Assembly (NCBI GenBank): GCA_017431345.1
Contig: JAFRLH010000048.1
Span: forward strand, 1 to 64,000
Length of the DNA stretch: 64,000 nucleotides
Reading direction: 5' to 3'
From: Lachnospiraceae bacterium
GTDB taxonomy: Bacteria; Bacillota; Clostridia; Lachnospirales; Lachnospiraceae
The notes beneath the pieces were generated by a model, which had not been told where the DNA came from, did not search any database, and saw nothing but the letters and a program-made list of their open reading frames with translations. Below are positions 17,019 to 26,509 of the stretch, one piece after another (the stretch's first letter is position 1; the number at the start of each line of letters is the position of its first letter). Both the position numbers and the translations under genes were made by a program.

Positions 17019-18092
17019 TTACGCCTGGCTGTCATAAGCCACCCGGAATCCGATCCTCGAATCCGGGCCTCTGTGCTGATAGCCAAGTGCCAGACAGAAA
17101 ACGCCTGCTTCTTCACCCCACTGCCAACGGCCTCCGCGAAGGCCAACCCGCTCTCCGTAATTGCGGACCAGCAGTCCGTCTCTTCCGTGATCTCCGGGAT
17201 CGGCAGGGTACAGAGCCAGATATTTGAAAAGCTCCGGGACTTCCACGCCGGGCTTTGCCTCCAGTTCCTCAAACGGCATGCAGCTTACACCGTGGAGCTT
17301 TCCTTCGTCTCCGCCGGTATAAGTGATATTCTCCCGCGTGTCGCTGATGATCGGATGCCCCGCCACTCTGTGGAACGCTTGATTGTCGTCTCCGGGCTCC
17401 GTATTGTCAAAGTAAAGACCGGTATCGATCCAGCCGTCCGTGCAGCCTTCGATGTTTCCGGTACCGTAATTATTGTTCTCATGGACGAAAATCCTGCCGT
17501 TGATGAGCTTCAGGCCGTCCAGCCACTCCCAGATATTGCCGTTCAGATCGGCAATGCCCCAGGGAGAACCGTCATGGTTCCAGGAATCCGGGCCTGTTCC
17601 GGTCAGCGTCCGGTATTCTTCCGGATCTTCCGTGGCTTTCACGCCGTATTCCCAGGGACAGGTCAGGTCATTTGCATCCATGTTGTTTCCTCTGGGCATT
17701 TTTCCGGCTTTTCTGCACCAGAGGGCAATGGCGGCCCATTCGGCGTTCGTCATCAGATGCCAGCCGGGACCCTTATCGGAGCAGGCTTTCATCGCGTCGT
17801 CAAATTCGACGTCAATGACCGGATCCTGCGCCGGCAGAGAATAGGCCAGGCCGTCACGGAGAACGTTCAGATACTTGGAGATCCAGATTTCGGAACGCTC
17901 TTTTCCATCGACCACGAAAGCGGGGTGAGGGATGTGCGGCGCGCCGTCGATCACCTGATCAAGATAAAATTTGGGGATACGGACCATAACACTCGGCAGT
18001 CCGCGGCAATCGCGGATCACCGCCTGTCTGCCGCCCGAAATCGCTTCCACTGCAAATCCTGTGCTGTACTGTTCAAAATCAGCCTTTGTCAT
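17019..18092 (-). CDS. FGE/SUMF1-like protein with C-type-lectin fold, non-catalytic
   Basis: 357 residues. Conserved features of the formylglycine-generating-enzyme/C-type lectin fold are MTNAEWAAIALW, GIADLNGNIWEW and the C-terminal VGLRGGRWQWGEEAGVF followed by IGFRVAYD. The two cysteines that bind copper in true FGE, in the last RGG-W region, are absent, so formylglycine formation is unlikely. The C-terminus strongly resembles the ligand-binding end of diversity-generating retroelement target proteins, though no reverse transcriptase or template repeat is visible here. It lies between the alcohol dehydrogenase and the flavoprotein complex on the same strand. Possible roles are ligand binding or assembly; no function is assigned. 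Confidence 0.78.
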   Translation of the reverse strand: MTKADFEQYSTGFAVEAISGGRQAVIRDCRGLPSVMVRIPKFYLDQVIDGAPHIPHPAFVVDGKERSEIWISKYLNVLRDGLAYSLPAQDPVIDVEFDDAMKACSDKGPGWHLMTNAEWAAIALWCRKAGKMPRGNNMDANDLTCPWEYGVKATEDPEEYRTLTGTGPDSWNHDGSPWGIADLNGNIWEWLDGLKLINGRIFVHENNNYGTGNIEGCTDGWIDTGLYFDNTEPGDDNQAFHRVAGHPIISDTRENITYTGGDEGKLHGVSCMPFEELEAKPGVEVPELFKYLALYPADPGDHGRDGLLVRNYGERVGLRGGRWQWGEEAGVFCLALGYQHRGPDSRIGFRVAYDSQA

Positions 18093-18129
18093 TACTTCAC
18101 CCTCACTTTTTTCGTTTGTCTTATTTCAC

Positions 18130-18163
18130 AATGTCCCCTGCCTTTTCGGGGGCAGGGGACATT
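18130..18163. terminator. 13-bp hairpin between alcohol dehydrogenase and FGE-like genes
   Basis: Perfect 13-bp arms (18130-18142 / 18151-18163) with loop TTTTCGGG and no U-run. It may be an attenuator lowering expression of the genes after the alcohol dehydrogenase. Confidence 0.55.
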
Positions 18164-18211
18164 CTCAGGCATTGGTATTACCGATGTCCCGATGCACTGT
18201 CTTCAGCAAAA

Positions 18212-19423
18212 TCAATATCCTTCGTAGGCTGCCAGATAGAGCTGCTTCAGGGTCTCTCTGTTGATGACATGCGGTGCAGGATTGTTCTTCCTGGGGTTAT
18301 TCAGGCTGTTGCGGTCCGTAAAGGCCTTGTCTGCCATTTCATCGATCATATCCATCGTTACACCCGCTTCCTTTAAGGACAGCGGCATATCCAGATCCTT
18401 CATCATCATGACGAACATATCGATCGACTTCTCGGCCGCCTCGCGAAGAGACATGTTATCGGTCTTGGCGCCCATGGCCTGTGCACAGTCAGCCAGCTCC
18501 TGCATGCAGGAAGGCAGGTTCCAGCGCATACATGCAGGCATCATCAGTGCGCAGGACAGTCCATGATGCAGTCCGGCAACGCTGCTGAGCTGATGCGCTG
18601 TTGCATGAACGACGCCCAGTCCGATGATATTGAATGCGATCGCGCCGCAGCAGGAACCGACGAGCATGTTCTCACGGGCTTCCAGATTATCCGGGAAAAT
18701 ATAGGCCGTACGCAGGTTGCTGTAAATCGTCTTGACGCCCTGCAGCGCCACGCCGCGGATCGGAAGGAACGGTACATCGGAGAAGTATGCTTCGATGTTA
18801 TGTACCAGTGCATCCATTCCGGTGTATGCGGTCAGCTTGGCCGGCAGGCTGACGGTGACTTCAGGATCCAGCAGGCTGATGTCGGGCAGCAGATAGGTGC
18901 TGTATACGCTGAACTTCTGGTGTCTGGTGGTATCTGTGATAACGGCGGATGTGGAAGTCTCTGTTCCGGTACCGGCTGTAGTAGCGATCGAAACGGCGGG
19001 AAGAAGGGTATTCTTTTTGATCTTCTTGGGGCCGTCGTTTGCGCTGCTGTAGTACTGCGGATCATCGCCGCCGTGCGTATAAACTACGTTTGCAACCTTG
19101 CCGCAGTCCGTTGCGCTTCCGCCGCCGTAATATACGACTGCGTCCGGCTTGTAGGATCTCATCAGGGCTACCAGGTTAAGAACGTTCGTATCCGTCGGAT
19201 TTCCTTCGACATCGCTGAACACTTCCAGTTCATAGCCTGCATCCTTCACGATCTGCATGACTTCCTGCGCTTTCGGAAGATTTCTGAGACCGGGGTCGGT
19301 GACCATGATCACTTTCTTAGCCTTGCCATCCGTCAGATCAGCGATGTAATCTGCAGTCTTCTTGATTGCGCCAGCGCCTACAACTACATTCCAGGGCCAA
19401 AACGGGGTTTCTAAGATACTCAT
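18212..19423 (-). CDS. Iron-containing alcohol dehydrogenase
   Basis: 403 residues, group III Fe-ADH. The NAD(P) site GGGSATDCGK is near residue 100, followed by the TAGTGTETSTSAVI segment. Metal ligands are in TGMDALVHNIE and HATAHQLSSVAGLHHG (Asp plus three His). The reaction is interconversion of an alcohol and an aldehyde or ketone with NAD(P)H. It is first in the minus-strand cluster and divergent from a LysR gene 254 nt away. The aldehyde link to the hydroxylase downstream is attractive but inferred. Confidence 0.93.
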   Translation of the reverse strand: MSILETPFWPWNVVVGAGAIKKTADYIADLTDGKAKKVIMVTDPGLRNLPKAQEVMQIVKDAGYELEVFSDVEGNPTDTNVLNLVALMRSYKPDAVVYYGGGSATDCGKVANVVYTHGGDDPQYYSSANDGPKKIKKNTLLPAVSIATTAGTGTETSTSAVITDTTRHQKFSVYSTYLLPDISLLDPEVTVSLPAKLTAYTGMDALVHNIEAYFSDVPFLPIRGVALQGVKTIYSNLRTAYIFPDNLEARENMLVGSCCGAIAFNIIGLGVVHATAHQLSSVAGLHHGLSCALMMPACMRWNLPSCMQELADCAQAMGAKTDNMSLREAAEKSIDMFVMMMKDLDMPLSLKEAGVTMDMIDEMADKAFTDRNSLNNPRKNNPAPHVINRETLKQLYLAAYEGY

Positions 19424-19524
19424 CTTCTGTTCCTCCTTTTCTTGAGAAAAATGTGATGGGTTGTACAGCCGGTCTGCACTTTGACATTCGTCGAGCCGTC
19501 TGCAATTCTTTCACTTGCATTTTA

Positions 19525-19555
19525 CTAATTATATGGTATATTGTAAAATTATTAG
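19525..19555. promoter_or_regulatory. Candidate LysR operator overlapping the alcohol dehydrogenase -10
   Basis: AT-rich inverted repeat CTAAT...ATTAG in the divergent region between the alcohol dehydrogenase and the LysR gene. On the minus strand it contains TATAAT, a plausible -10. Position and symmetry fit LysR control; the exact T-N11-A site is not certain. Confidence 0.4.
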
Positions 19556-19677
19556 AAATCATCTTTAAATTCATAATTATTGATGAAGTATGTCTGTTTT
19601 TGTAACTACTTTTGTCGTCACTAAATTCTTGCTCTACTTTCTCACAAGCGGAATACAAACTGAAAGGAGCGTCCATT

Positions 19678-20634
19678 ATGGAACTGAGAACTGTACGTAC
19701 TTTCCTTTTCGTCTGTGAACTGAACAGTTTCACCCGCGCCGCCGAAAAGCTCAATTACACACAATCTACAGTCACGCTGCATATCCAGCAGCTGGAAGCC
19801 GAACTCGGCACAGCCTTATTCAACCGGATCAACCGGAAAATCAGCTTAACCGAACAGGGCCGCAAGTTTTATGAATATGCCAGTGAACTGCTTCAAATCG
19901 AGGAGCAGGCAAAACAGGCTGTCTCAGGCGACGGGAAGATCACCGGAACACTGCGTTTCGGCGTGATCCAGTCGCTCCTCACTGAGTATCTTATTAAAAT
20001 TCTTCCCCGATTCAGAGAACGCTTCCCGGAGATAAAGCTGGATGTTACGGCCGATATCTCCACCAATCTCCTCAGGCGCCTGAAACAGAATGAATTTGAT
20101 CTTATCATGATGGTAAGCCGTCCCATCTGGGACAAGGACGTGGAATGTCTATGTTATGCACCGGAGCCCGTCGGTCTTACCGTCTCATCCAGAAACCCGC
20201 TTGCCGGCAGAGTATCCGTCTCTCTGGAAGAAGCTCTCTCACAGCCCTTTATACTCCCGGAAACGCCCTCTCTTTTCAGAGATCCGCTGGACGATCTTGT
20301 TGCAAAACATAATCTGGATCTGAATACCACGATTCAGATCAACGACACGCGCGCCATTGCCGAATTTGTGGAAGCAGACGCCGGAATCAGCCTTCTACCG
20401 GAATATGCCGTGCGTCAGTATCTTAACCGGGGGACGATCACCTCTCTCTGGGTACCTGATCTCGCAGTTTCCTACTGCACCAGAGTGCTGAAACACAAGC
20501 ATCGCTGGATGTCTCCGCAGATGAAAGGCATGCAGGATCTGATCGCCGAAAGCACAACGCCCTACGAGGACAAGTATTACCGTCTGTTCCACCGCTGGCC
20601 GGCGGAACAGCCCGGAAGCGGAAGATCACAGTAG
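19678..20634 (+). CDS. LysR-family transcriptional regulator (divergent from catabolic cluster)
   Basis: 318 residues from ATG 19678, with AAAGGAGC upstream. An in-frame ATG at 19612 would add 22 residues with no homology. The LysR HTH includes NSFTRAAEKLNYTQSTVTLH, followed by LGTALFNRINRKISLTEQG, and an effector domain begins near residue 90 (LRFGVIQSLLTEYLI). Its divergent position makes it the likely regulator of the alcohol dehydrogenase-hydroxylase 1 cluster. A bidirectional terminator follows at 20711. Confidence 0.93.
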   Translation: MELRTVRTFLFVCELNSFTRAAEKLNYTQSTVTLHIQQLEAELGTALFNRINRKISLTEQGRKFYEYASELLQIEEQAKQAVSGDGKITGTLRFGVIQSLLTEYLIKILPRFRERFPEIKLDVTADISTNLLRRLKQNEFDLIMMVSRPIWDKDVECLCYAPEPVGLTVSSRNPLAGRVSVSLEEALSQPFILPETPSLFRDPLDDLVAKHNLDLNTTIQINDTRAIAEFVEADAGISLLPEYAVRQYLNRGTITSLWVPDLAVSYCTRVLKHKHRWMSPQMKGMQDLIAESTTPYEDKYYRLFHRWPAEQPGSGRSQ

Positions 20635-20710
20635 GTTCGGAAAGCATTGATTCCGCTCATCCCATACTTCATTTTTTCTGATCAGTACTGTTTTCCGGTA
20701 TTTTTCCCAA

Positions 20711-20741
20711 AAAAAGAACATCGCCGCGCGATGTTCTTTTT
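20711..20741. terminator. Bidirectional terminator between LysR and module 2
   Basis: 14-bp arms with loop CGC, bounded by A-run and T-run on either side, between two convergent genes. It ends both the LysR transcript and the module 2 transcript. Confidence 0.85.
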
Positions 20742-20745
20742 ACTT

Positions 20746-20991
20746 CTACTTGTCCTCCAGCAGTTCCTCCACCTCGGCGATCTTGCCTGCCGCGAGCTCC
20801 TCGTCAATCATGACATTTCCACAGACCGGGCAGGCCGGAAGGGATGCATGAAAGGGATGCTCCAGATATGTGAAATGGATCTCTTTTAACATCAGCGGCA
20901 CCCCGCACTTTTTGCAGACATAGCGGCCGGCTGCTTTTTTGCTTCTCTCCTCCACCTCTGCGGCGGTCTTCAGATTCTGCAGTTCGTCCAT
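20746..20991 (-). CDS. Small CxxC redox protein, DVU_1557-like (module 2)
   Basis: 81 residues. A short helical N-terminus precedes two CxxC pairs (YVCKKCG and PACPVCG) and the tail MIDEELAAGKIAEVEELLED. A paired-CxxC metal site is likely. The tail is nearly identical to the end of the C-GCAxxG-C-C protein at 5299. It lies 7 nt after the dicluster flavoprotein and shares its operon. Function unproven; probably a redox or maturation accessory of the molybdenum hydroxylase. Confidence 0.84.
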   Translation of the reverse strand: MDELQNLKTAAEVEERSKKAAGRYVCKKCGVPLMLKEIHFTYLEHPFHASLPACPVCGNVMIDEELAAGKIAEVEELLEDK

Positions 20992-20998
20992 CCCGAAT

Positions 20999-23302
20999 TC
21001 ACCCCTCGATCTTCATCCTGTGCGCGTATGCGCCTAGCAGGCGGTACCTGCCGTCCTCTTTCCGGTATCTGACCCAGTACGTCATATTGCCGAGCATCCG
21101 GTGGCCGATCAGACACTTCGCTTCCGTATCCTCGATCGTATCCCCGTCCTCTTCCAGGGAAAGCACTACATTCTGCAGGTCATCCCAGATCAGACGCTGT
21201 TTCTCCAGTTTTCCGGACAATTCTTCATCCGGCGCAAAGAAGCGGTCATTGCCGGGCATATTCTCACCCCCAAACAATTCTTTCAGATCGGAAATCTCCG
21301 GCATCCCGTTCTCAATATACTGCTTCAGCGCCAGTCTGGCCCTGCGCCGTGCATTTGCGCCATGCGGTGCGCGATGACCGTCATTCAGGTCCAGGATCAG
21401 ATCCAGAATATGCACCGTCTCTTTCCCTTTCGCGGCGAAGGTATCCCGGCAGTTCACGCAATAGGTGATGTACGGCTCTTCAGCGGCAAACGCGCGCTTC
21501 TTCGCAAGCCAGTCCGTGTATCTGGGATTTGCCAGATCCGTATGTCCGCCGTAGGAGCAGCAGACCGTCTCTTCATCCGTTTCAGCCAGATGATATCCGC
21601 CCGCGGCGGCAATGTCTCTCACACTCTGCTGCAAAGAATCCCGGCCCCTGGAAGAACACGGATCAAATACCTGCCAGATGCTCCCGCCGCCGCTTCGTTT
21701 CGGAACGGTTTTATGCTCCGCCAGATATTCATACAGCGAAACGGCTTCGATCTCCGGGAGAAATTTCTCAAACATTTTGAGGCAGCTCGGACAGGACAGG
21801 ATAAAAACAGGCCTGCCTGCCAACTCCCACGTATTTCTGATCTGCGAGAGCGCCTCCTCATGCGCCTGCGGTGCCGATGCCCAGAGCGCGGGCGCTCCGC
21901 AGCAGGAGACCATAAGGCCGGTCTGCGGCTCGATGGTCTTTAAAAGCCGGAAGGATTCCGTCACATACCGGGGATCGGATCCGCCGGTCTGACATCCCGG
22001 GAAGAAAAGAAACGGATTGCCGTTTTCCTCATCTGTTATCGTGACCGACGCTTCGTTCATCGAGAAATCCAGATCCCGGAGCCAGTATTCATGCCATGCC
22101 CACGGCATGGTCTCCTTGGCCGTCATCAGCGCATGGCTTTTCAGCAGATAGCTGTCAATATCGATCCCTGACGGACAGACGTCCGTACAGTATCCGCAGT
22201 GATTGCAGCTCCCGATGATCCTTGTCGCGACCGTTCCGTTTCCGTCGAGCGTTCCCGGCCTGACGGAAACATAGACTTCCGCGCTGAGCCGTTTAGGCCC
22301 CCTTCTGTAATACTCCATCAGTCCGCAGCCGCGCCCGCAGGCATCGCAGCGGCACTGCGCGCACCGTCCTGCCTCTTCTATGGCTTCCTCTTTGGTAAAT
22401 TCCCCGTCATCAGAGGGTTCCACAGCAGGTTTTTCTTTAAAGAAACGCTCCGCAAGCACGATGGAACTCTGCGCTTTCTTTTCCGGTACCCGCATGACAC
22501 CGGTCTGAAAATATCCTTCGATCAGTGCCGCGGTCTGCATTCCCTGCGCGAGCGCTTCCATGGGAGCCGCGCCGGTGATCCGCCCGCCGAAATAAATACC
22601 GGGCACTTCCGATGCACAGATGCCGGATGCCCCCGCGGGCAGAATGCCGAAATCATCTCCGCCTTCTCCGGTGGCGATATAGACCGCATGATAACCGTCC
22701 GCAAGCAGACTGACCGGATCCGTGATCCGTTCATTATAATGCCAGTCGCAGTTCTCATACATGAACTGTCTGGCAATCTCTTCATCCACCAGTTCAGCAC
22801 CGGCCTGCTCTCTGATGCATCCGCCGGGTACGCCTGTCATTTCAAAAACAGAGACCTGATATTTCAGATTCAGGAGACGCAGCGCGCACCCGAGTCCGCT
22901 CATCCCGGCGCCGACTACGGCGATTTTTTCCGCACGCCCGGGCATATTGATCCGGTTCGGTTTCGTGTTCAGGGTATATTTAAGCAGTGCCCGCTCAAGA
23001 CGCGGCAGATCGATCGCGCCGCCTCTGTTCTTCATAACGCAGTTTGATCTGCAGGGCGCATCACAGCACTGTGAAACGATAAAAGGAAAACCGACCGCAT
23101 TATAAAACCGCCGGTAGGCTCCGTTGATCTGCCCCTTCTTCAGCCGTCCCATGATATCCCTGATATCCATGCGGAAGGGACAGCGCACCGTGCAGTCCGG
23201 CAGCTCTTCTTCAATGCACGTTTCAAGGCGGCTGCGTTCGTCCAGCCAGGCTGTTTCAATTGTATTCTTCATTTCTCCGGATGGTCTGTCAGGCTGACTC
23301 AT
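20999..23302 (-). CDS. Pyridine nucleotide-disulfide oxidoreductase/dicluster-binding protein (module 2)
   Basis: 767 residues from ATG 23302, with AGGAGG 5 nt upstream; a GTG two codons earlier touches the ribosome site. Same architecture as the module 1 protein: N-terminal Fe-S segment (CTVRCPF, CCDAPCRSNC), FAD site VVGAGMSGLGCALRL, middle cysteines CAQCRCDACGRGC, ferredoxin motif CNHCGYCTDVCPSG, then CCG-type motifs FPGCQTGG, CCGAPALW, CPSCLK, CCSYGG and CVNCRD, and a C-terminal domain ending near AHRMKIEG. It sits between hydroxylase 2 and the CxxC gene. A cytoplasmic electron-transfer partner of the hydroxylase is the best inference. Confidence 0.88.
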   Translation of the reverse strand: MSQPDRPSGEMKNTIETAWLDERSRLETCIEEELPDCTVRCPFRMDIRDIMGRLKKGQINGAYRRFYNAVGFPFIVSQCCDAPCRSNCVMKNRGGAIDLPRLERALLKYTLNTKPNRINMPGRAEKIAVVGAGMSGLGCALRLLNLKYQVSVFEMTGVPGGCIREQAGAELVDEEIARQFMYENCDWHYNERITDPVSLLADGYHAVYIATGEGGDDFGILPAGASGICASEVPGIYFGGRITGAAPMEALAQGMQTAALIEGYFQTGVMRVPEKKAQSSIVLAERFFKEKPAVEPSDDGEFTKEEAIEEAGRCAQCRCDACGRGCGLMEYYRRGPKRLSAEVYVSVRPGTLDGNGTVATRIIGSCNHCGYCTDVCPSGIDIDSYLLKSHALMTAKETMPWAWHEYWLRDLDFSMNEASVTITDEENGNPFLFFPGCQTGGSDPRYVTESFRLLKTIEPQTGLMVSCCGAPALWASAPQAHEEALSQIRNTWELAGRPVFILSCPSCLKMFEKFLPEIEAVSLYEYLAEHKTVPKRSGGGSIWQVFDPCSSRGRDSLQQSVRDIAAAGGYHLAETDEETVCCSYGGHTDLANPRYTDWLAKKRAFAAEEPYITYCVNCRDTFAAKGKETVHILDLILDLNDGHRAPHGANARRRARLALKQYIENGMPEISDLKELFGGENMPGNDRFFAPDEELSGKLEKQRLIWDDLQNVVLSLEEDGDTIEDTEAKCLIGHRMLGNMTYWVRYRKEDGRYRLLGAYAHRMKIEG

Positions 23303-23340
23303 GGGCACCTCCTGATTTCTGGTTCATGAACTTCGAAAAG

Positions 23341-23370
23341 CCGGGCAGAACGGTATTCCGTACTGCCCGG
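23341..23370 (-). terminator. Terminator or attenuator after hydroxylase 2
   Basis: 13-bp stem with one A/A mismatch (23341-23353 / 23358-23370), followed in the minus direction by CTTTTCG. It lies between hydroxylase 2 and its dicluster protein, so readthrough would set their ratio. Confidence 0.6.
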
Positions 23371-23420
23371 TCTTCAATATTACCGATCGGTTAAATCGTC
23401 TTCCGTACCGCAGGGAACGA

Positions 23421-26342
23421 TCAGACGAATCTGGTCTTGCTGGTGCCCAGCGGGTTGAAGTAATCCGCAGTTCCTTCAGGATAAGGATTGTCCTTGATCT
23501 CCTGCAGCTCTTCATACAGATCCATGCCGAGGAAGTATTTCTCAGGCGCATAAGGCTTCTCACCGTTGGCGATCGCATCCAGGCCGGCCTTGATCTTGGC
23601 AGGCGTTGCGGGGATCTCGTGTATACGGACGCCGCAGGCGTTGTAGATCGCGTTCAGAACGGCAACATGTCCGGAGGACTGGAAAGCCTCGGAAGCACCG
23701 GAGGAACCGAAAGGACCCGCCTCATCGGGACGCTCGTAGTGGATGATGTCGAACTTGTCAGGGATATCCTTGATCGCAGGTACGCCGCAGGCTGCAATGT
23801 TCTTATGCTTGTTTACATCCTCATAGATCTCGCTGAGGGCGAAACCGATGCTGTGGGAGATACCGCCGTAAGCCTGTCCGTTAACGGCTGCGAGGTTGCC
23901 GACCTTACCTACATCATCAACGCAGGTGAAGCCGATGCAGGTAGCCTTGCCGGTCTTGGTATCCACTTCCACCTCTGCCAGGTTCAGTGCATAGGTGTAG
24001 GACGGCGTGGGATCTCCGATACCGGTATTGGGATCCAGGTTGCAGATGCCGGGGATCGAGGTGCAGGACCATCTTCCTTCATAGCTGGTCTCGATTCCTT
24101 CCGCGACCATCTCATCATAAGTCCTGTATGTTCCGTCTTCCTTGCGCATGGCATCCAGCAGCAGTTTGGCAGCTTCAATCGTAGCATGGCCGCTCATGAA
24201 GTGCGTACGGCTGGCGCCGGACATACCGGAGTCAGGGCAGAGCTTGGTGTCGTTCTGTACCAGTCTGATCTGTTCGGGTTTGAGGCCGAGAGGCTTCAGG
24301 GCTTCCAGGGTAAGCATCATGGATCCGATGTCGCCGCCCTGGCCGAGTTCCTGATACGTATCATATTTGGTGACGGTATTGTCAGGATTCAGTTCGAAAC
24401 GGACTTTGGACTGGTCCGTAGCACCTTCTGTGACGTTGAAACCGCCCCATGCGAGGCCTACGCCGCGTCTCTTCTCGGGGGTATCATACTTCTTCGCATC
24501 GGCAACGGCCTTCTCATAGATGGGCTTCATGATCTTCATCATCTCTTCCATCGGATACTGACGGAAAGGATAGCTGTTGATGTTGTCCTGGCCTTCTCTC
24601 GCGATATTTCTCCATCTGAACTCGAACGGATCGATACCGGCCTTTTCTGCCAGCATATCCATCAGCGCCTCGGACAGGGAATAAGCCTGCGGTGAACCAT
24701 AGGAACGATAAGCGGTTCCGAAGTTGTGGTTGGTATTGGCTACGCGGCAGAGACCTGCCACGTTCGGTACATAGTAAGGGAAGAATGCGAATCTGGCCTG
24801 CTTGGTCATGCAGTCGTCACCGCCCCAGGAATAGGCGCCGTGATCAAGACCGAATTCGAATTCCACAGCGGTCAGCTTGCCGTTCTCATCACAGGCAGCG
24901 CGTCCGTTGGAGTGGCAGGGGCAGCGCTTTCCGGAGAAATGCTGATGCTCTTCATAAGTCATATGCAGGGCGACGGGATCGTTGCCTGTGCAGATGCAGG
25001 CAGCGCCGGCCAGACCCAGGTCACCGGCATTGGTGGACCATCCGAAGGATGCGCCGGTAGGGTTCATCAGAACACGGATCTTGTCCTGCGGTACGCCGAG
25101 GGCATCACCGACACGGGCGATGGAGGTATAAACACCCTGGCTCTTGCACTGGAAGGTCAGCATATCATCTTCATCATAGTAAGCCTGGACTGTGCAGCCT
25201 TCGATCGAAAGATGCGGCTCACGGGACGAATAGAAGCTTCCGCCAACGGCATAAGGCGCTTCATCGATCAGATCGCTTACCTTATGGGCATCCTCCAGAC
25301 CAACGCCCTTCAGGACGGGCTGGCGGGCGAATACATTGGGCGTATCCTCATGGACTCTTTCCGCAGTGGGAAGGCAGGCCTCCAGGAAATTCATGGCTGC
25401 GGGGAGTTTCTCGATATCTACAGTAACTTTCTTCGCTGCTTCTCTTGCATGGCGCTCGGTATCAGCGACGACAAGGGCTACAACATCGCCCCAGCGATAG
25501 ATCTTATCTTCCGCCAGAACGGTTCTGGAGCACTTCATGACCGTCGAGCTTACGTGCCAGTTTGCTTCCGCCAGTTCGTTGCCCGCGCCGGTTGCTTTCA
25601 GATCAGCAGCCGTAACGATCTTTACAACGCCGGGCATCTTCTCGGCTTCTTCCTTGTGAATGGCAAGGAGTTTTGCATGATGCGCGACACGGGGCTGTAC
25701 GGGTACAGCGTGACGCATCTCAGCAGGCATCTTCAGCGCCTGATCCTCACCATAATCCCAGACACCGCAGACCTTCGCAAGCGAGGTGGGTCTGGCCAGC
25801 GGACGTCCGTAGTTGTTGCCGTCCTCAGCAGGTTTTACGGTAATATCTTCGATCGTACATTCACCGCGCATGACCTTTGCGGCTGCCATTACAGCATCTA
25901 CGATCTGCTTGTAGCCTGTGCAGCGGCAGATGTTTCTGGACTTCTGGAACCAGTCACGCACTTCTTCACGCGTGGGATCCGTATTCTTCTGCAGCAGCGC
26001 ATAGGCAGATACGATAAAGCCGGGGATACAGAATCCGCACTGTACAGCGCCGCACTGCATGAAGGCTGCCTGAATGGGATGGAGATTGGTAGGTGTTCCG
26101 ATTCCTTCTACGGTAATGACTTCACTATATTCCGGGATCTTCGCGACCTTTTTTGTACAGGAACGAACGAGCTCACCGTTAAGGATAACCGTACATGAAC
26201 CGCAGACACCGGTGCCGCAGCCGACTTTTACGCTGGTGCATCCGATCCTTCTGAGCACATCTGAAAGTGTGTCATATTCGGGATCACATGCAAAAACTCT
26301 GTTGGCTCCGTTGATATTCAGCCACATCTTTTTCAGTTTCAT
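23421..26342 (-). CDS. MOP-type molybdenum hydroxylase / aldehyde oxidoreductase 2
   Basis: 973 residues. The first 2Fe-2S domain (GCGTGVCGSCTV and RSCTKK), second 2Fe-2S domain (QCGFCIPG and ICRCTGY) and Mo-pterin domain appear in order, with no FAD domain. GSSGASEAFQ near the C-terminus aligns with the catalytic Glu segment of the family. AGGAGG lies 8 nt before the ATG. It reads as closer to hydroxylase 3 than to hydroxylase 1 (shared LACDEDG/RAACDENG, YSWGGDD and AFGTAYRSYGSPQAY-type stretches). The substrate is unknown. It leads the three-gene module 2. Confidence 0.92.
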   Translation of the reverse strand: MKLKKMWLNINGANRVFACDPEYDTLSDVLRRIGCTSVKVGCGTGVCGSCTVILNGELVRSCTKKVAKIPEYSEVITVEGIGTPTNLHPIQAAFMQCGAVQCGFCIPGFIVSAYALLQKNTDPTREEVRDWFQKSRNICRCTGYKQIVDAVMAAAKVMRGECTIEDITVKPAEDGNNYGRPLARPTSLAKVCGVWDYGEDQALKMPAEMRHAVPVQPRVAHHAKLLAIHKEEAEKMPGVVKIVTAADLKATGAGNELAEANWHVSSTVMKCSRTVLAEDKIYRWGDVVALVVADTERHAREAAKKVTVDIEKLPAAMNFLEACLPTAERVHEDTPNVFARQPVLKGVGLEDAHKVSDLIDEAPYAVGGSFYSSREPHLSIEGCTVQAYYDEDDMLTFQCKSQGVYTSIARVGDALGVPQDKIRVLMNPTGASFGWSTNAGDLGLAGAACICTGNDPVALHMTYEEHQHFSGKRCPCHSNGRAACDENGKLTAVEFEFGLDHGAYSWGGDDCMTKQARFAFFPYYVPNVAGLCRVANTNHNFGTAYRSYGSPQAYSLSEALMDMLAEKAGIDPFEFRWRNIAREGQDNINSYPFRQYPMEEMMKIMKPIYEKAVADAKKYDTPEKRRGVGLAWGGFNVTEGATDQSKVRFELNPDNTVTKYDTYQELGQGGDIGSMMLTLEALKPLGLKPEQIRLVQNDTKLCPDSGMSGASRTHFMSGHATIEAAKLLLDAMRKEDGTYRTYDEMVAEGIETSYEGRWSCTSIPGICNLDPNTGIGDPTPSYTYALNLAEVEVDTKTGKATCIGFTCVDDVGKVGNLAAVNGQAYGGISHSIGFALSEIYEDVNKHKNIAACGVPAIKDIPDKFDIIHYERPDEAGPFGSSGASEAFQSSGHVAVLNAIYNACGVRIHEIPATPAKIKAGLDAIANGEKPYAPEKYFLGMDLYEELQEIKDNPYPEGTADYFNPLGTSKTRFV

Positions 26343-26509
26343 ACAGAAAACCTCCTGCTCATATAATTATTCGTTTATTATCATAAAATAAATATTCGGT
26401 TTTGTATAATCAGCATAATTAATCAATTTAATCGAGCATTTTGATATTATTCATCGTTTTTTTGTATGGTTATATTATCTGCAAAATAACGCCGTCTTCT
26501 CTCCCGCGG

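Noticed and set aside
17019-17160. Active diversity-generating retroelement
   Set aside because: No reverse transcriptase, accessory gene or template repeat in the window; only the protein end is similar.
16988-17272. Longer HcnA-like protein
   Set aside because: The extra residues are an out-of-frame reading of the FGE-like gene.
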